Source of the DNA: Clostridiales bacterium
GTDB lineage: Bacteria; Bacillota; Clostridia; Christensenellales; Aristaeellaceae
NCBI GenBank assembly: GCA_022787165.1
Contig: JALFVL010000030.1
Location: 1-64,000, forward strand
Reading direction: 5' to 3'
DNA: 64,000 nt
This document shows, in pieces, positions 1-13,858 of this stretch. A program made the translations under genes and the position numbers. Numbering within the stretch: the first letter of the stretch is position 1; the number at the start of each line of letters is the position of its first letter. A model generated the notes under the pieces. The model saw nothing but the letters and a program-made list of their open reading frames with translations, had not been told where the DNA came from and did not search any database.

Positions 1-2
1 TG

Positions 3-1061
3 CTGCCGGAAAAGTGGAACGGCCTCAAGGATCAGGACATGCGCTACCGCCAGCGCTATGTGGACACCATCGTCAACCCCGAGGTCAAGGAAACCTTCAT
101 CAAGCGCAGCCAGATCATCAAGGCTTTGCGCGAGTTCCTCGATTCCAAGGGCTTCCTCGAGGTGGATACGCCGGTGCTCCAGACCATCGAAATCGGCGCG
201 AATTCCCGCTCCTTTGTCACGCACCACAACGCGCTGGATATCCCGATGTATCTGCGCATTGAGACGGAGCTTTACCTCAAGCGCTTGATTGTGGGCGGCT
301 TTGAGAAGGTATACGAGGTGGGCCGCATCTTCCGCAACGAGGGCATGGACACCCGGCACAACCCCGAATTCACGACCATCGAGCTGTATCAGGCATTCGC
401 GGACTACAAGGACATCATGAACCTCGTCGAGGAGATGTATGTCTATGTGACGCAGAAGGTCTGCGGCACGCTCAAGATCAATTATCAGGGCAAGGAAATC
501 GATATGACCGCGCCGTGGACGCGCATGACGATGGCCGAGGCCGTCAAGAAGTATAGCGGCATCGACTACTACGCGTGGGAAAGCGACGAGCAGGCGCGCG
601 CGGAGTGCGAGGCGCGCGGCGTGCATGTGGAGAAGAATGCTGTTAAGGGCGAGTGCCTGGAGGCGTGCTTCGATGAATTTGTGGAGCCGAACCTGGTGCA
701 GCCCACGTTCATCATGGATTATCCGGTGGCGATCTCCCCGCTGGCCAAGCGCAAGAAGGACGAGCCGGACATGACCGAGCGCTTCGAGTTCTTCATCAAC
801 TGCATGGAGGCGGGCAACGCCTTCTCCGAGCTGAACGACCCGATCGATCAGCGCGGCCGGTTCGAGCGCCAGGCGGCTGCCAAGCGCGCACAGGGCGGCC
901 ACGCGGACATCGACGAGGATTTCGTCGCCGCGCTGGAGTACGGCATGCCTCCGACGGGCGGCCTGGGCTTCGGTGTGGATCGCCTCGTGATGCTGCTGAC
1001 CGACAGCGCGAGCATTCGCGACGTGCTGCTCTTCCCGACGATGAAGCCGATTGACCAATAA
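3..1061 (+). CDS. lysS: Lysine--tRNA ligase (class II), 5'-truncated by window edge
   Basis: Charges tRNA-Lys with lysine in the cytoplasm. The reading frame is open from base 3, and its first residues ([12 protein letters not shown], then RYRQRYVD) are the linker between the anticodon-binding OB domain and the class II catalytic core, so the N-terminal third lies outside the window. Motif 2 is visible as [15 protein letters not shown], and motif 3 near the C-terminus as [12 protein letters not shown]. The ATG at 39 is internal and not the true start. The gene ends with TAA and is followed by a hairpin terminator. Identification is firm; only the missing 5' end limits the entry. Confidence 0.97.
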   Translation: MPEKWNGLKDQDMRYRQRYVDTIVNPEVKETFIKRSQIIKALREFLDSKGFLEVDTPVLQTIEIGANSRSFVTHHNALDIPMYLRIETELYLKRLIVGGFEKVYEVGRIFRNEGMDTRHNPEFTTIELYQAFADYKDIMNLVEEMYVYVTQKVCGTLKINYQGKEIDMTAPWTRMTMAEAVKKYSGIDYYAWESDEQARAECEARGVHVEKNAVKGECLEACFDEFVEPNLVQPTFIMDYPVAISPLAKRKKDEPDMTERFEFFINCMEAGNAFSELNDPIDQRGRFERQAAAKRAQGGHADIDEDFVAALEYGMPPTGGLGFGVDRLVMLLTDSASIRDVLLFPTMKPIDQ

Positions 1062-1099
1062 ACGGCGCGCCGCGCCAGGCGGACGCATGGAATAGCAAA

Positions 1100-1134
1100 G
1101 CCCGGGCAGTCTCTGCGGAGATTGCCCGGCTTTT
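1100..1134 (+). terminator. Rho-independent terminator of lysS
   Basis: A GC-rich stem (about 1101-1113 with 1118-1130, one G.U pair) is followed by TTTT. It lies 40 bases past the lysS stop and before the next promoter. Confidence 0.75.
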
Positions 1135-1166
1135 GGCATTTGGGCCCTGGGTCAGGGTGCAGCGGG

Positions 1167-1195
1167 TTGACGCAGGGAACTGTTGATGCTACAAT
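1167..1195 (+). promoter_or_regulatory. Sigma-A-type promoter for the gene at 1346
   Basis: TTGACG at 1167-1172 and TACAAT at 1190-1195 are 17 bases apart. The start site would leave a leader of about 145 nt before the ATG at 1346. Confidence 0.6.
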
Positions 1196-1345
1196 GAAAC
1201 CATGACAGGACGGGCGGAAGGAATCCTTGTTCCCGGGGATCAAGACGCCGTCCAAAGAAAATCGAGGGCCATTCAGGCGCGCTTTCGGAGCGGAGGCTTT
1301 CCGGACGGAGCGTCGCGTGGCTCCGGAGGTTGCGGAGGCACATTC

Positions 1346-2062
1346 ATGGCAAACCATCGCGTGACGGTCAAGCAGCTCAAAAACCATTTTGCGTACAGCT
1401 GGTGGAAGTATCTGCTGCTGTTGCTGCTTGGCTGCTTTGGCGTCGATCTCCTCTTTTCCATGACGGCATACAGGACGCCTGAGGAGAGGAAGATCGAGCT
1501 TTACCTCTGCTGCAGCTATGCGGATTCCGCCGCTGTGGAGGCGGATTTCTGGCCGGAGCTTCAGGCGCGCTGTCCGGACCAGGAGGAGCTGACCGTCCTG
1601 AACATCAACCTCGCCTCTGGGGACATGTATGCCCAGATGCAGTTCTCGACCTATGTGGCGGCGCAGCAGGGAGACGTCTGCCTGCTTCCGCGCAGCGAGT
1701 TCAAGAAGCTGACGCAGGAAGGAGCTGACGACGCTTTCCTCGAGCTGACGCCCTATATCCAGAGCGGTGTGATTGATGCGAGAGATATCGATCTTTCCGC
1801 CGGCCGCGCCATGAGCGGAGCGGGCGAGGAGGGCCTTTACGGCATTCCGGCTGATACGCTCTACGGCCTGTTTGACTACAGCTGTGATCCGGAAAACAGC
1901 GTGCTGTGCATCATGGCCTACAGCGGCAACAACGACACTGCGGCCGCGACGATCGATCTGCTGCTTGAAAAGCTCTGCACGGAAAAGCCCGAGGGCTACG
2001 ACGAGATGCGCGCGGCACAGAAGGCGGCCGAGCAGGCGACGACGACGCAGATTTTCAAATAA
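1346..2062 (+). CDS. Membrane-anchored protein of unknown function
   Basis: Not recognised as a named family. The ATG at 1346 is chosen because GGAGG sites lie at 1325 and 1334, and because the upstream in-frame ATG at 1202 would add about 48 low-complexity residues and sits almost on the promoter. The 238-residue product has a short basic N-terminus, one transmembrane segment (about residues 22-42, with a run of leucines) and a roughly 195-residue domain predicted outside the cell. That part has alternating hydrophobic strands and a late GLYGIPADTLYGLF segment, loosely like a periplasmic-binding-protein lobe. The gene stands alone between two terminators. A sugar- or peptide-sensing role is only a guess. 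Confidence 0.6.
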   Translation: MANHRVTVKQLKNHFAYSWWKYLLLLLLGCFGVDLLFSMTAYRTPEERKIELYLCCSYADSAAVEADFWPELQARCPDQEELTVLNINLASGDMYAQMQFSTYVAAQQGDVCLLPRSEFKKLTQEGADDAFLELTPYIQSGVIDARDIDLSAGRAMSGAGEEGLYGIPADTLYGLFDYSCDPENSVLCIMAYSGNNDTAAATIDLLLEKLCTEKPEGYDEMRAAQKAAEQATTTQIFK

Positions 2063-2110
2063 CTGGCTTTTGCCGCCAGCTTTTTCGGGCGGGTTTGCCA
2101 GTCGTCTGAC

Positions 2111-2139
2111 GGGACGGCGCGGAGGTGCCGCCCCTTTTT
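2111..2139 (+). terminator. Probable terminator upstream of nrdD
   Basis: GGGACGGC and GCCGCCC can pair with one bulged A, followed by CTTTTT. It would end the transcript of the preceding gene just ahead of the nrdD ribosome-binding site, or it could act as an attenuator of nrdD. Confidence 0.5.
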
Positions 2140-2164
2140 CAGCAACAGCGTGGAGGGAGAGAAC

Positions 2165-4480
2165 ATGCCGGAGACCATCAGAAAGCGCGACGGCCGGGTT
2201 GCCGCGTATGACGAGAGCAAGATTGCCGCCGCGATCCTGCGCGCCTTTGCCGCCGTGGGCAGCGCGAAGGGCGAAAACGAGGCGAAGCGGCTGGCCGCGA
2301 TCGTGACGAGGGGCATCAGCCGCGACGAGAGCATCGACATGCCGACGGTAGAGGGTGTGCAGGACAGGGTGGAGCAGGTGCTCATCGAGGAGGGCTACGC
2401 CCGCACGGCGAAGGCCTACATCCTCTACCGTGCCGAGCGCAGCCGCGCCCGGGAGGCGCAGACCCGTCTCATGCACATTTTGCAGGACATTACCTTCAAG
2501 GACGCGGCGGATTCGGATGTCAAGCGCGAGAACGCGAACATCGACGGCGACACGGCGATGGGCACGATGCTCAAATATGGCTCGGAGAGCGCCAAGCAGT
2601 TCTACGACATGTATGTCCTGAGGCCGGAGCATGCGCGCGCCCATCGCGAGGGCGACATCCACATCCATGACCTCGACTTTCTGACGCTGACAACCACCTG
2701 CACGCAGATCGATCTGACGGAGCTGTTCCGCGGCGGCTTCTCGACGGGGCACGGCGTGCTCAGCGAGCCGCAGGACATCGGCAGCTATTCCGCATTGGCC
2801 TGCATCGCGATTCAGTCCAACCAGAACGATCAGCACGGCGGGCAGGCGATTGCGAGCTTTGACTACGACATGGCGCCGGGCGTCGCCAAGACCTTTGTCA
2901 AGGAATACCGCCGCGCGCTGGGCGCGGGCCTTGAGCTCGTGCTCGGCCACAGCGCAGGCGACGAGGAGGCGAAGGCCCTTATCCGCCAGATCCGCGCGCA
3001 GGAGGGCGCGGTACCGACGCTGCGGATGAACGAGGCGTTTGACAGCGCCATTCGCAGCCGTCTGCTCGAGATGGCGGGTGAGGCGGACTGCGAACGAATT
3101 CTGCGCTATGCGAAGGAGCGCGGCTACCGCGAGACGGAGCGGCGCACGAACCAGGCCATGCAGGCCTTTATCCACAACCTCAACACGATGCATTCCCGCG
3201 CGGGCGCGCAGACGCCGTTCTCCTCGATCAACTACGGCATGGATACTTCGCCGGAGGGGCGTATGGTTGTGCGCAGCCTGCTGCTGGAAACGGAAAAGGG
3301 GCTGGGCCGCGGCGAGACGCCGATCTTCCCGATCCAGATTTTCCGGGTCAAGGAGGGCGTGAGCTATAACCCCGGCGACCCGAATTACGACCTCTTCCGC
3401 TTGGCCATGCGGGTGAGTGCGAAGCGGCTCTTCCCGAATTTCTCGTTCGTCGACGCGCCGTTCAACCTGCAATACTACAAGCCCGGCCATCGCGAGACGG
3501 AGATCGCCTACATGGGCTGCCGCACGCGCGTCATCGGCAACGTCTACGACCCGACGCGCGAGGTCTGCAACCGCCGGGGCAACCTCTCCTTCACCTCGAT
3601 CAACCTGCCGCGCATCGCGATTGAGGCGCGCGGCGATCTGGATGCGTTCTACGCGATGCTCGACGAGCGGATGAAGCTGGTGATCGGGCAGCTTGACGAG
3701 CGCTTTGAGATTCAGGCGCGCAAGAAGGTGCGCAACTATCCCTTCCTGATGGGCGAGGGCGTATGGCTGGACAGCGAAAAGCTCGCCTGGGACGACGAGG
3801 TGCGCGAGGTGCTGCGACACGGCACGCTTTCCGTCGGCTTCATCGGCCTGGCGGAGACACTCGTTGCGCTCACCGGCGAGCACCACGGGCAGAGCGAGGC
3901 TGCGCAGAAGCTGGGCCTTGAGATCATCGGCCGGATGCGCGCGCAGCTCGACGCACTCTCGCAGGAGAGAAGGATGAATTACACGCTGCTGGCGACCCCG
4001 GCAGAGGGGCTCTCCGGCCGGTTTGTCAAGCTCGACCGCGAGCGCTACGGCGTGATTCCTGGCGTGACGGACAGGGAATACTACACCAACAGCTTCCACG
4101 TCCCGGTCTATTTCCCGATCAGTGCGTTTGAAAAGATTCGCATTGAGGGCCCGTATCACGCGCTGACCAACGCAGGCCACATCTCCTACATCGAAATGGA
4201 CGGCGACCCGACGAAGAACCTGGAGGCCTTTGAGGCCGTCGTGCGCGCGATGCACGACGCGGGCATTGGCTACGGCTCGATCAACCATCCGGTCGACCGC
4301 GACCCCGTCTGCGGCTACAACGGCATCATTGGGGACTGCTGCCCGCAGTGCGGCCGGCAGGAGGAAGAGGTGCATTTTGAGCGCATCCGCCGCATCACGG
4401 GCTATCTCGTCGGGACGATGGAGCGCTGGGGCGACGGCAAGCGCGCCGAGGAGCGCGACCGCGTGAAGCACGGGGTGTGA
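2165..4480 (+). CDS. nrdD: Anaerobic ribonucleoside-triphosphate reductase, large subunit
   Basis: Class III ribonucleotide reductase, which reduces ribonucleoside triphosphates to deoxyribonucleotides with a glycyl radical under anoxia. The start is the ATG at 2165, seven bases after GGAGGG; an in-frame GTG at 2150 is less likely. The product has 771 residues, normal for the family. An N-terminal ATP-cone (about residues 1-95, beginning TIRKRDGRVAAYD) is followed by the catalytic barrel. The C-terminus has the zinc-site cysteines (CGYNG and CCPQCG) and the radical motif RITGYLVG, in which the radical glycine is residue 746. The activase gene nrdG follows at once. Identification is secure. 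Confidence 0.97.
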   Translation: MPETIRKRDGRVAAYDESKIAAAILRAFAAVGSAKGENEAKRLAAIVTRGISRDESIDMPTVEGVQDRVEQVLIEEGYARTAKAYILYRAERSRAREAQTRLMHILQDITFKDAADSDVKRENANIDGDTAMGTMLKYGSESAKQFYDMYVLRPEHARAHREGDIHIHDLDFLTLTTTCTQIDLTELFRGGFSTGHGVLSEPQDIGSYSALACIAIQSNQNDQHGGQAIASFDYDMAPGVAKTFVKEYRRALGAGLELVLGHSAGDEEAKALIRQIRAQEGAVPTLRMNEAFDSAIRSRLLEMAGEADCERILRYAKERGYRETERRTNQAMQAFIHNLNTMHSRAGAQTPFSSINYGMDTSPEGRMVVRSLLLETEKGLGRGETPIFPIQIFRVKEGVSYNPGDPNYDLFRLAMRVSAKRLFPNFSFVDAPFNLQYYKPGHRETEIAYMGCRTRVIGNVYDPTREVCNRRGNLSFTSINLPRIAIEARGDLDAFYAMLDERMKLVIGQLDERFEIQARKKVRNYPFLMGEGVWLDSEKLAWDDEVREVLRHGTLSVGFIGLAETLVALTGEHHGQSEAAQKLGLEIIGRMRAQLDALSQERRMNYTLLATPAEGLSGRFVKLDRERYGVIPGVTDREYYTNSFHVPVYFPISAFEKIRIEGPYHALTNAGHISYIEMDGDPTKNLEAFEAVVRAMHDAGIGYGSINHPVDRDPVCGYNGIIGDCCPQCGRQEEEVHFERIRRITGYLVGTMERWGDGKRAEERDRVKHGV

Positions 4481-4482
4481 CG

Positions 4483-4893
4483 ATGGAGGTTCGGCTGGCC
4501 GGCATCGTGCCGGAATCGATCGTGGACGGGCCGGGCTACCGGCTGGCCGTCTTCGCGCAGGGCTGTCCGCACGGCTGCCCCGAATGCCACAATCCGCAGA
4601 CGCACGACCCGCAGGGCGGCGCGCTGCGCGACACCAGCGAGGTCATCGCGATGCTGGGCGTCAATCCGCTGGTGCGCGGCGTGACGCTCACGGGCGGCGA
4701 GCCGATGATGCAGCCGGAGCCGATGGCGGAGATCGCCCGGGCAGCCCGGCAGCGGGGCATGAGCGTCTGGTGCTACACGGGCTTTACGCTCGAGGCCCTG
4801 CAGGCCGAGGGACGGGCGGACAGGATGCGCCTGCTGGAGCAGGTCGACGTGCTTGTGGACGGGCCGTATCTGGCGCGGGAGCGCTCGCTGTAG
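4483..4893 (+). CDS. nrdG: Anaerobic RNR-activating radical SAM protein, cut short by an in-frame TAG
   Basis: Activase that would form the glycyl radical on NrdD using S-adenosylmethionine and a 4Fe-4S cluster. The cluster motif CPHGCPEC (Cys28, Cys32, Cys35) and the LTGGEPM motif are present. The ATG at 4483 lies two bases after the nrdD stop; a GTG at 4477 overlaps that stop. The frame ends at TAG 4891-4893 (codon 137), but the same frame continues for 31 sense codons to TGA 4987-4989 and encodes the usual family C-terminus. Full length would be about 168 residues. The amber codon could be a GAG-to-TAG mutation, a sequencing error or a recoded codon. Without the tail the enzyme is probably impaired. 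Confidence 0.85.
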   Translation: MEVRLAGIVPESIVDGPGYRLAVFAQGCPHGCPECHNPQTHDPQGGALRDTSEVIAMLGVNPLVRGVTLTGGEPMMQPEPMAEIARAARQRGMSVWCYTGFTLEALQAEGRADRMRLLEQVDVLVDGPYLARERSL

Positions 4894-4989
4894 CTGCTCT
4901 ACCGCGGCAGCAGGAACCAGCGGCTGATCGACATGCCGCGGACGCTGGCGGAGGGAACGCTCCGCCTGTACGAGCCCGAGGCGTGGTGA
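4894..4989 (+). pseudogene. nrdG: C-terminal part of nrdG downstream of the amber codon
   Basis: The frame after TAG reads LLYRGSRNQRLIDMP and then about 16 more residues to TGA. An RGSRNQRxID block after a DGPY-ERSL segment is the conserved end of NrdG, so this is the original 3' end of the gene and not a separate protein. No start codon or ribosome-binding site serves it. Confidence 0.8.
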
Positions 4990-5023
4990 CGCGGCGGGCG
5001 GATGAGGAAAGGACGGATTGCGG

Positions 5024-5980
5024 ATGAGAAGACTGTGCGGGGTTCTGGCGGCGCTGTGTCTGCTGCTGGCGGGCGCGATGGCGGCGGTGGCGGAGGAACC
5101 GCCGGGAAGCGAGCCGGGGAGCTGGCTCAAGAGCAAGCTCGAAGAGCGCGAGGGCGGACGCGGCGCTCATCAGGAGCGCCATGTGGCGTTGCTTTCCATC
5201 GACGGCGAGCTTTCCGCGTATGACGTATATTACGATCACCAGGGTACCCTGGACGCCATCGACGCGCTGATCGACGACCGGGAAAACGTCGGGCTGATTC
5301 TGCTGCTCAATACGCCCGGCGGCGGGCTCTACGAGGCGGACGAGCTGCTGCACGAGCTGAAGACCTACAAGGAGCTGACCGGCAGGCCTGTGGCGGCATA
5401 CATGGAGCAGGAATGCTGCTCGGCGGGCGTCTATGTCGCGATGGGCGCGGATGCCATTCTGGCCTCGCGCATGACGCTGACGGGCAATGTCGGCGTGTAC
5501 ATGGAATCTTCGAGCGAGGCGGGGTTCCTTGACAAGCTGGGCATCGAGCGGATCTACGTCGCCTCCGGGGAAAACAAGGTGGACGGCTATCCCGAGCTGA
5601 CGCAGGAGCAGCGAGCGATTCTGCAGGCGCTCGTCGACGAGAGCTTTGAATTCTTCCTGCAGGAGATCGAGGCCTCCCGCGGCATGACGCGCGAGCAGAT
5701 GGAGCCCTTCATGGACGGAAGGCTCCTGAGCGCGGTTCAGGCCAGAGAGCTGGGCCTGATCGACGGGGTCTGCTACTACGACGAGGCGATCGACACATTT
5801 TATGAGACCTTCGGCTGGGGCGACGCGACACTTCAGGATATCACGCCGGTCTGGGAGGACGATTTTAGCGGCTATGATGATGCCGATTGGCTGGACTGGC
5901 TCAAGAATCTGGAGGAGCAGGCGGGCAACGGCGATGCCCCGCGCAATGCGCGCGGCGCCGGAGGCTTGAGGGGGCGCTGA
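5024..5980 (+). CDS. sppA: Exported S49-family (SppA-like) serine protease
   Basis: Signal-peptide-peptidase-type protease with a Ser-Lys dyad. The start at 5024 follows AGGAAAGGA; an in-frame TTG at 5018 is possible. The 318-residue product begins with a signal peptide (about residues 1-24, ending AVAEE). The S49 core runs from about residue 55 to 240. The candidate nucleophile is Ser133 in CCSAGVYVAMGAD, followed by the TLTGNVGV strand, and Lys185 in GENKVDG is the candidate base. The 52-residue spacing equals that of the Bacillus SppA dyad. The C-terminal tail is acidic. A clear terminator follows. The family is firm; the natural substrate is unknown. Confidence 0.85.
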   Translation: MRRLCGVLAALCLLLAGAMAAVAEEPPGSEPGSWLKSKLEEREGGRGAHQERHVALLSIDGELSAYDVYYDHQGTLDAIDALIDDRENVGLILLLNTPGGGLYEADELLHELKTYKELTGRPVAAYMEQECCSAGVYVAMGADAILASRMTLTGNVGVYMESSSEAGFLDKLGIERIYVASGENKVDGYPELTQEQRAILQALVDESFEFFLQEIEASRGMTREQMEPFMDGRLLSAVQARELGLIDGVCYYDEAIDTFYETFGWGDATLQDITPVWEDDFSGYDDADWLDWLKNLEEQAGNGDAPRNARGAGGLRGR

Positions 5981-5989
5981 GCCTGCGCA

Positions 5990-6017
5990 AAGACGCCGAA
6001 TTCAGGCGTCTTTTTTT
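5990..6017 (+). terminator. Rho-independent terminator of the sppA-like gene
   Basis: An 8-bp perfect stem (AAGACGCC, 7-base loop, GGCGTCTT) runs into a T tract. Confidence 0.92.
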
Positions 6018-6063
6018 GTATGCTTTTTAAGCGGAAAACGATGCAAAAAACCTCGGCTACTAT

Positions 6064-6092
6064 TTGAAAAAACCTGTGAAATTTGGTATACT
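6064..6092 (+). promoter_or_regulatory. Promoter of the remB-gyrB-gyrA operon
   Basis: TTGAAA at 6064-6069 and TATACT at 6087-6092 are 17 bases apart, just after the preceding terminator. It is the only strong promoter seen ahead of the gyrase genes. Confidence 0.8.
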
Positions 6093-6161
6093 ATTATAGT
6101 AAGAAAATGTTCAGCGGAAGGCGGCGGAGACGGCGCTTTCCGACCGGGCGCCGGAGGAAAT

Positions 6162-8518
<2,357 letters not shown>

Positions 8519-8536
8519 GGAAGGAGGGAACGACCC

Positions 8537-11107
<2,571 letters not shown>

Positions 11108-11125
11108 ACCGCATTTCCCAAAAAC

Positions 11126-11160
11126 AAGGGGCCTTGAGGCTGCTGCTGCAGGGCCCCTTT
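11126..11160 (+). terminator. Terminator of the gyrase operon
   Basis: AAGGGGCC pairs with GGCCCCTT across a 17-base loop, ending in TTT. It is shorter in T than a classic terminator but well placed. Confidence 0.65.
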
Positions 11161-11209
11161 GCTTGCGCATTGCGCGCCAATACGGATGGATGGACAGGAG
11201 AAGGACACA

Positions 11210-12112
11210 ATGAAAAAGAACAAGACGCTGCTCGTGTTTCTGGCCGTCGTGGGCGTCAGCGTATCCGGCCCGATGGTCAAATGGTCGCTGGCCTGCGGCG
11301 CGTCGCCGGTGATGGTCGCCTTTGGCAGGATGCTCCTTTCTGCGCTGCTGCTGCTCTTTCCCGCGATCCGCAGCGGTGAGCTGATGGCCGTGCTGCGCGC
11401 GCCCAGGCGCCAGCTTGGCCTCGCCTGCGCGGCGGCGCTGCTGCTGGCGCTGCATTACACGACCTGGATGACCTCAATGAGCTTTTCCTCGACCTTTGTC
11501 GCAACGGCGCTCGTGTGTACGCAGCCGCTGTTTGTCGCCGCGCTCTCGGGCATTCTTCTGCATGAGCCGATCAAGCGCGAGGCCATTCCGGGCGCGATCG
11601 TCGCGATCATCGGCGCGGCGGCCATCGGTCTGCTCTCGATGGGCGGCGAGCAGGGCAGCCTGTTGGGCGACGCGCTGGCGCTCATCGGCGCCATCTTCAT
11701 CGCGGGCCATTGGCTCTGCGGACGCGCGGCGCGCAAGAATCTCCCGGCAATTGGCTATATGACCTTTGTCTATTGCGTGACGGCGCTCTGCCTGCTGATC
11801 ATTTCGCCGTTTACGGGCGGCTTTCAGGTCACGCTGCCGTCGCTGGGCGGCATCGTCGTGCTCGCCGTCGTCTGCACGCTGGGCGGCCACGCGCTGATGA
11901 CCTATCTGCTTGGCTTCGTGAGCGCGGACGTCGTCTCCTTTGCGCTGCTGGGAGAGCCCATCGGCGCGGCTGTCTGGGCGCTGCTGCTCTTTGGCGAGCA
12001 GGTGACGCTGCCGCTGCTCATCGGCGGCATGACCGTTATCGCCGGTCTGGTGATGTATACCTGGGGAGAGATGCAGGCGGCCAAAAAGGAAGCGGCCGCA
12101 AAGCAGGGCTGA
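11210..12112 (+). CDS. EamA/DMT-family membrane exporter
   Basis: Drug/metabolite-transporter superfamily member of 300 residues with about ten hydrophobic segments in two EamA halves (roughly residues 5-135 and 150-285). The ATG at 11210 follows AGGAGAAGGA; the longer frame from TTG 11159 begins inside the gyrA terminator. Conserved features are GPMVKWSLACGASP in the first half and the ALLGEPIGAAVWALLLFGE segment near the end. Substrates of this family are diverse, and none can be inferred here. It seems to stand alone. Confidence 0.85.
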   Translation: MKKNKTLLVFLAVVGVSVSGPMVKWSLACGASPVMVAFGRMLLSALLLLFPAIRSGELMAVLRAPRRQLGLACAAALLLALHYTTWMTSMSFSSTFVATALVCTQPLFVAALSGILLHEPIKREAIPGAIVAIIGAAAIGLLSMGGEQGSLLGDALALIGAIFIAGHWLCGRAARKNLPAIGYMTFVYCVTALCLLIISPFTGGFQVTLPSLGGIVVLAVVCTLGGHALMTYLLGFVSADVVSFALLGEPIGAAVWALLLFGEQVTLPLLIGGMTVIAGLVMYTWGEMQAAKKEAAAKQG

Positions 12113-12339
12113 TATTGATTTCAGATAGAATCGTCTATAAGCGCGAAGCGAACATGGGGTCAAGGGGCGAAGTCCCTTGGCAGGTTTGGGCGGCAGCCCA
12201 ACGTTTTCCCGGAAGATCAAGAAAAAGCAGTTTCAGAGCAGGATGCGCAGCATCCTACGATTGAAACGGGGCCGATCCTGCAAAGCAAGAGTTAGGACAT
12301 AAAGAAGTTTGAACCGCAAACAGATCAGGAGAACAGCAG
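12113..12339. other. Gene-free stretch with three adjacent stem-loops
   Basis: No gene is supported here. Three inverted repeats lie in a row: CAAGGG/CCCTTG near 12160-12179, TTGGGC/GCCCAA near 12186-12201 followed by CGTTTT, and a compound stem with outer GTTTCA/TGAAAC and inner GGATGC/GCATCC at about 12230-12267. The second may terminate the exporter transcript. The arrangement could be a dispersed intergenic repeat or a structured RNA. Confidence 0.4.
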
Positions 12340-12398
12340 AAAAGCCGGACAGCGCATGAAGGAAACCGCGGTTCCTCTTGCGTTTCCCGGCTTTTTTT
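12340..12398 (+). terminator. Terminator upstream of asnS
   Basis: Outer stem AAAAGCCGG/CCGGCTTTTTTT encloses an inner GGAAACCGCGGTTCC hairpin and ends in a T tract. A possible promoter (TTGCGT at 12378-12383, 17-base gap, TATGAT at 12401-12406) overlaps its 3' arm and would serve asnS. Confidence 0.75.
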
Positions 12399-12460
12399 GA
12401 TATGATAAGGGCGATTGAAAAACGGCCCCGCCGGTGCGGCGGAGGGAAAGAGGAAAGTGT

Positions 12461-13834
12461 ATGAGCGATACAAAGGTGTACGATCTGCGCGAGATTGCGG
12501 CAGACAGTCAGTCGTTTGAGGGCAAAACGGTGACGCTTCAGGGCTGGGTGCGCAACCATCGCAAGCAGAAGAGCATCGGCTTTATCGAGTTTTTTGACGG
12601 CACGGTGCTCGCGCCGATGCAGATCGTCTACGACGAGAAGGTCGAGAACTTCGCCGGCGTGCAGGCCATCCGAAACGGCGCGGCCATCAGCGCGACGGGC
12701 AAGCTCGTCGCCGGGCGCGGCGGCGCGCTCGAAATGCAGGCCGCTTCGCTCACCCTGGAGGGCGACTGCACGGAGGATTATCCGCTTCAGCCCAAGCGGC
12801 ATACGCTCGAATTCCTGCGCGATATCGCCTACCTGCGCCCGCGTACGAGGCTCTTTCAGGCTGTGTTCCGCGTCCGCTCCATCGCGGCGCAGGCGATCCA
12901 CAACTACTTCCAGAGCCGTGGCTACGTCTATGTGCATACCCCGCTGATCACCGCGAACGACGCGGAGGGCGCGGGCAACACCTTCACCGTCACGACCAGC
13001 GAGATGGGCAAGCCCTATACGCCTGGCGAGGACTTCTTCGGCAAGGCGACCGCGCTCGCCGTCACGGGCCAGCTCGAGGCGGAGACCTATGCGCTCGCCT
13101 ACAAGCGCGTCTATACCTTCGGCCCGACCTTCCGCGCGGAGAACTCCAACACGAAGACGCATGCGGCCGAGTTCTGGATGATCGAGCCGGAGATCTGCTT
13201 CTGTGACCTCAATGGCCTGATGGACATCGAGGAGGACTTCCTCAAGTCCATCGTCCGCGAGGTGCTCGACAAGGCGATGCCCGAGCTGACGTTCCTGCAG
13301 GGCTACGCCAAGTCGAACCTGATCGAAAAGCTCGAGGCGCTGACAACCTCGCATGTCGCGCGCGTCACCCACGCAGAGGCCATCGACATCCTGCAGAAGG
13401 CGCCCAAGCAGTTTGAGCACGAGGCCGTGCAGGGCGAGGACATCTTCAAGGAGCACGAGAAGTACCTCACGGAGGAATACTTCAAATCCCCGGTCTTCGT
13501 CTACGACTGGCCCAAGGACATCAAGGCCTTCTACATGTACCAGAACCCCGACGGAAAGACCGTCGCGGCGGTCGACCTGCTCGTGCCGGGCTCCGGCGAG
13601 CTGATGGGCGGCAGCCAGCGCGAGACGCGGCTCGAGCTGCTGACCGCGCGCATGGACGAGCTGCACATCTCCACGCAGCAGATGGACTGGTACGTCAACC
13701 TGCGCCGCTACGGCGGATGCACGCATTCCGGCTTCGGCATGGGATTTGAGCGCCTGGTCATGTATCTGACGGATATCGAGAATATCCGCGACGTGATCCC
13801 GTATCCGCGCACGCCGGGCAACTGCGACTTCTGA
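12461..13834 (+). CDS. asnS: Asparagine--tRNA ligase
   Basis: Class II aminoacyl-tRNA synthetase that charges tRNA-Asn, 457 residues. The ATG at 12461 follows GAGGAAAG; a frame open further upstream is not preferred. The N-terminal OB-fold (KTVTLQGWVRNHRKQKSIGF) is followed by the catalytic core: motif 2 in YTFGPTFRAENSNTKTHAAEF and motif 3 in GFGMGFERLVMYLT. The segment FFGKATALAVTGQLEAE is characteristic of AsnRS as opposed to AspRS. The next gene starts 24 bases after its stop. Confidence 0.96.
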   Translation: MSDTKVYDLREIAADSQSFEGKTVTLQGWVRNHRKQKSIGFIEFFDGTVLAPMQIVYDEKVENFAGVQAIRNGAAISATGKLVAGRGGALEMQAASLTLEGDCTEDYPLQPKRHTLEFLRDIAYLRPRTRLFQAVFRVRSIAAQAIHNYFQSRGYVYVHTPLITANDAEGAGNTFTVTTSEMGKPYTPGEDFFGKATALAVTGQLEAETYALAYKRVYTFGPTFRAENSNTKTHAAEFWMIEPEICFCDLNGLMDIEEDFLKSIVREVLDKAMPELTFLQGYAKSNLIEKLEALTTSHVARVTHAEAIDILQKAPKQFEHEAVQGEDIFKEHEKYLTEEYFKSPVFVYDWPKDIKAFYMYQNPDGKTVAAVDLLVPGSGELMGGSQRETRLELLTARMDELHISTQQMDWYVNLRRYGGCTHSGFGMGFERLVMYLTDIENIRDVIPYPRTPGNCDF

Positions 13835-13858
13835 CTGGCGGGACAGAGGCTCGCGGAT

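Noticed and set aside
848..4471. A 1207-codon open frame on the minus strand across lysS and nrdD
   Set aside because: It lies antisense to well-conserved genes, its composition mirrors their codon bias, and it has no recognisable domain or start site. Similar long antisense frames occur over gyrase, importer and glycosidase genes.
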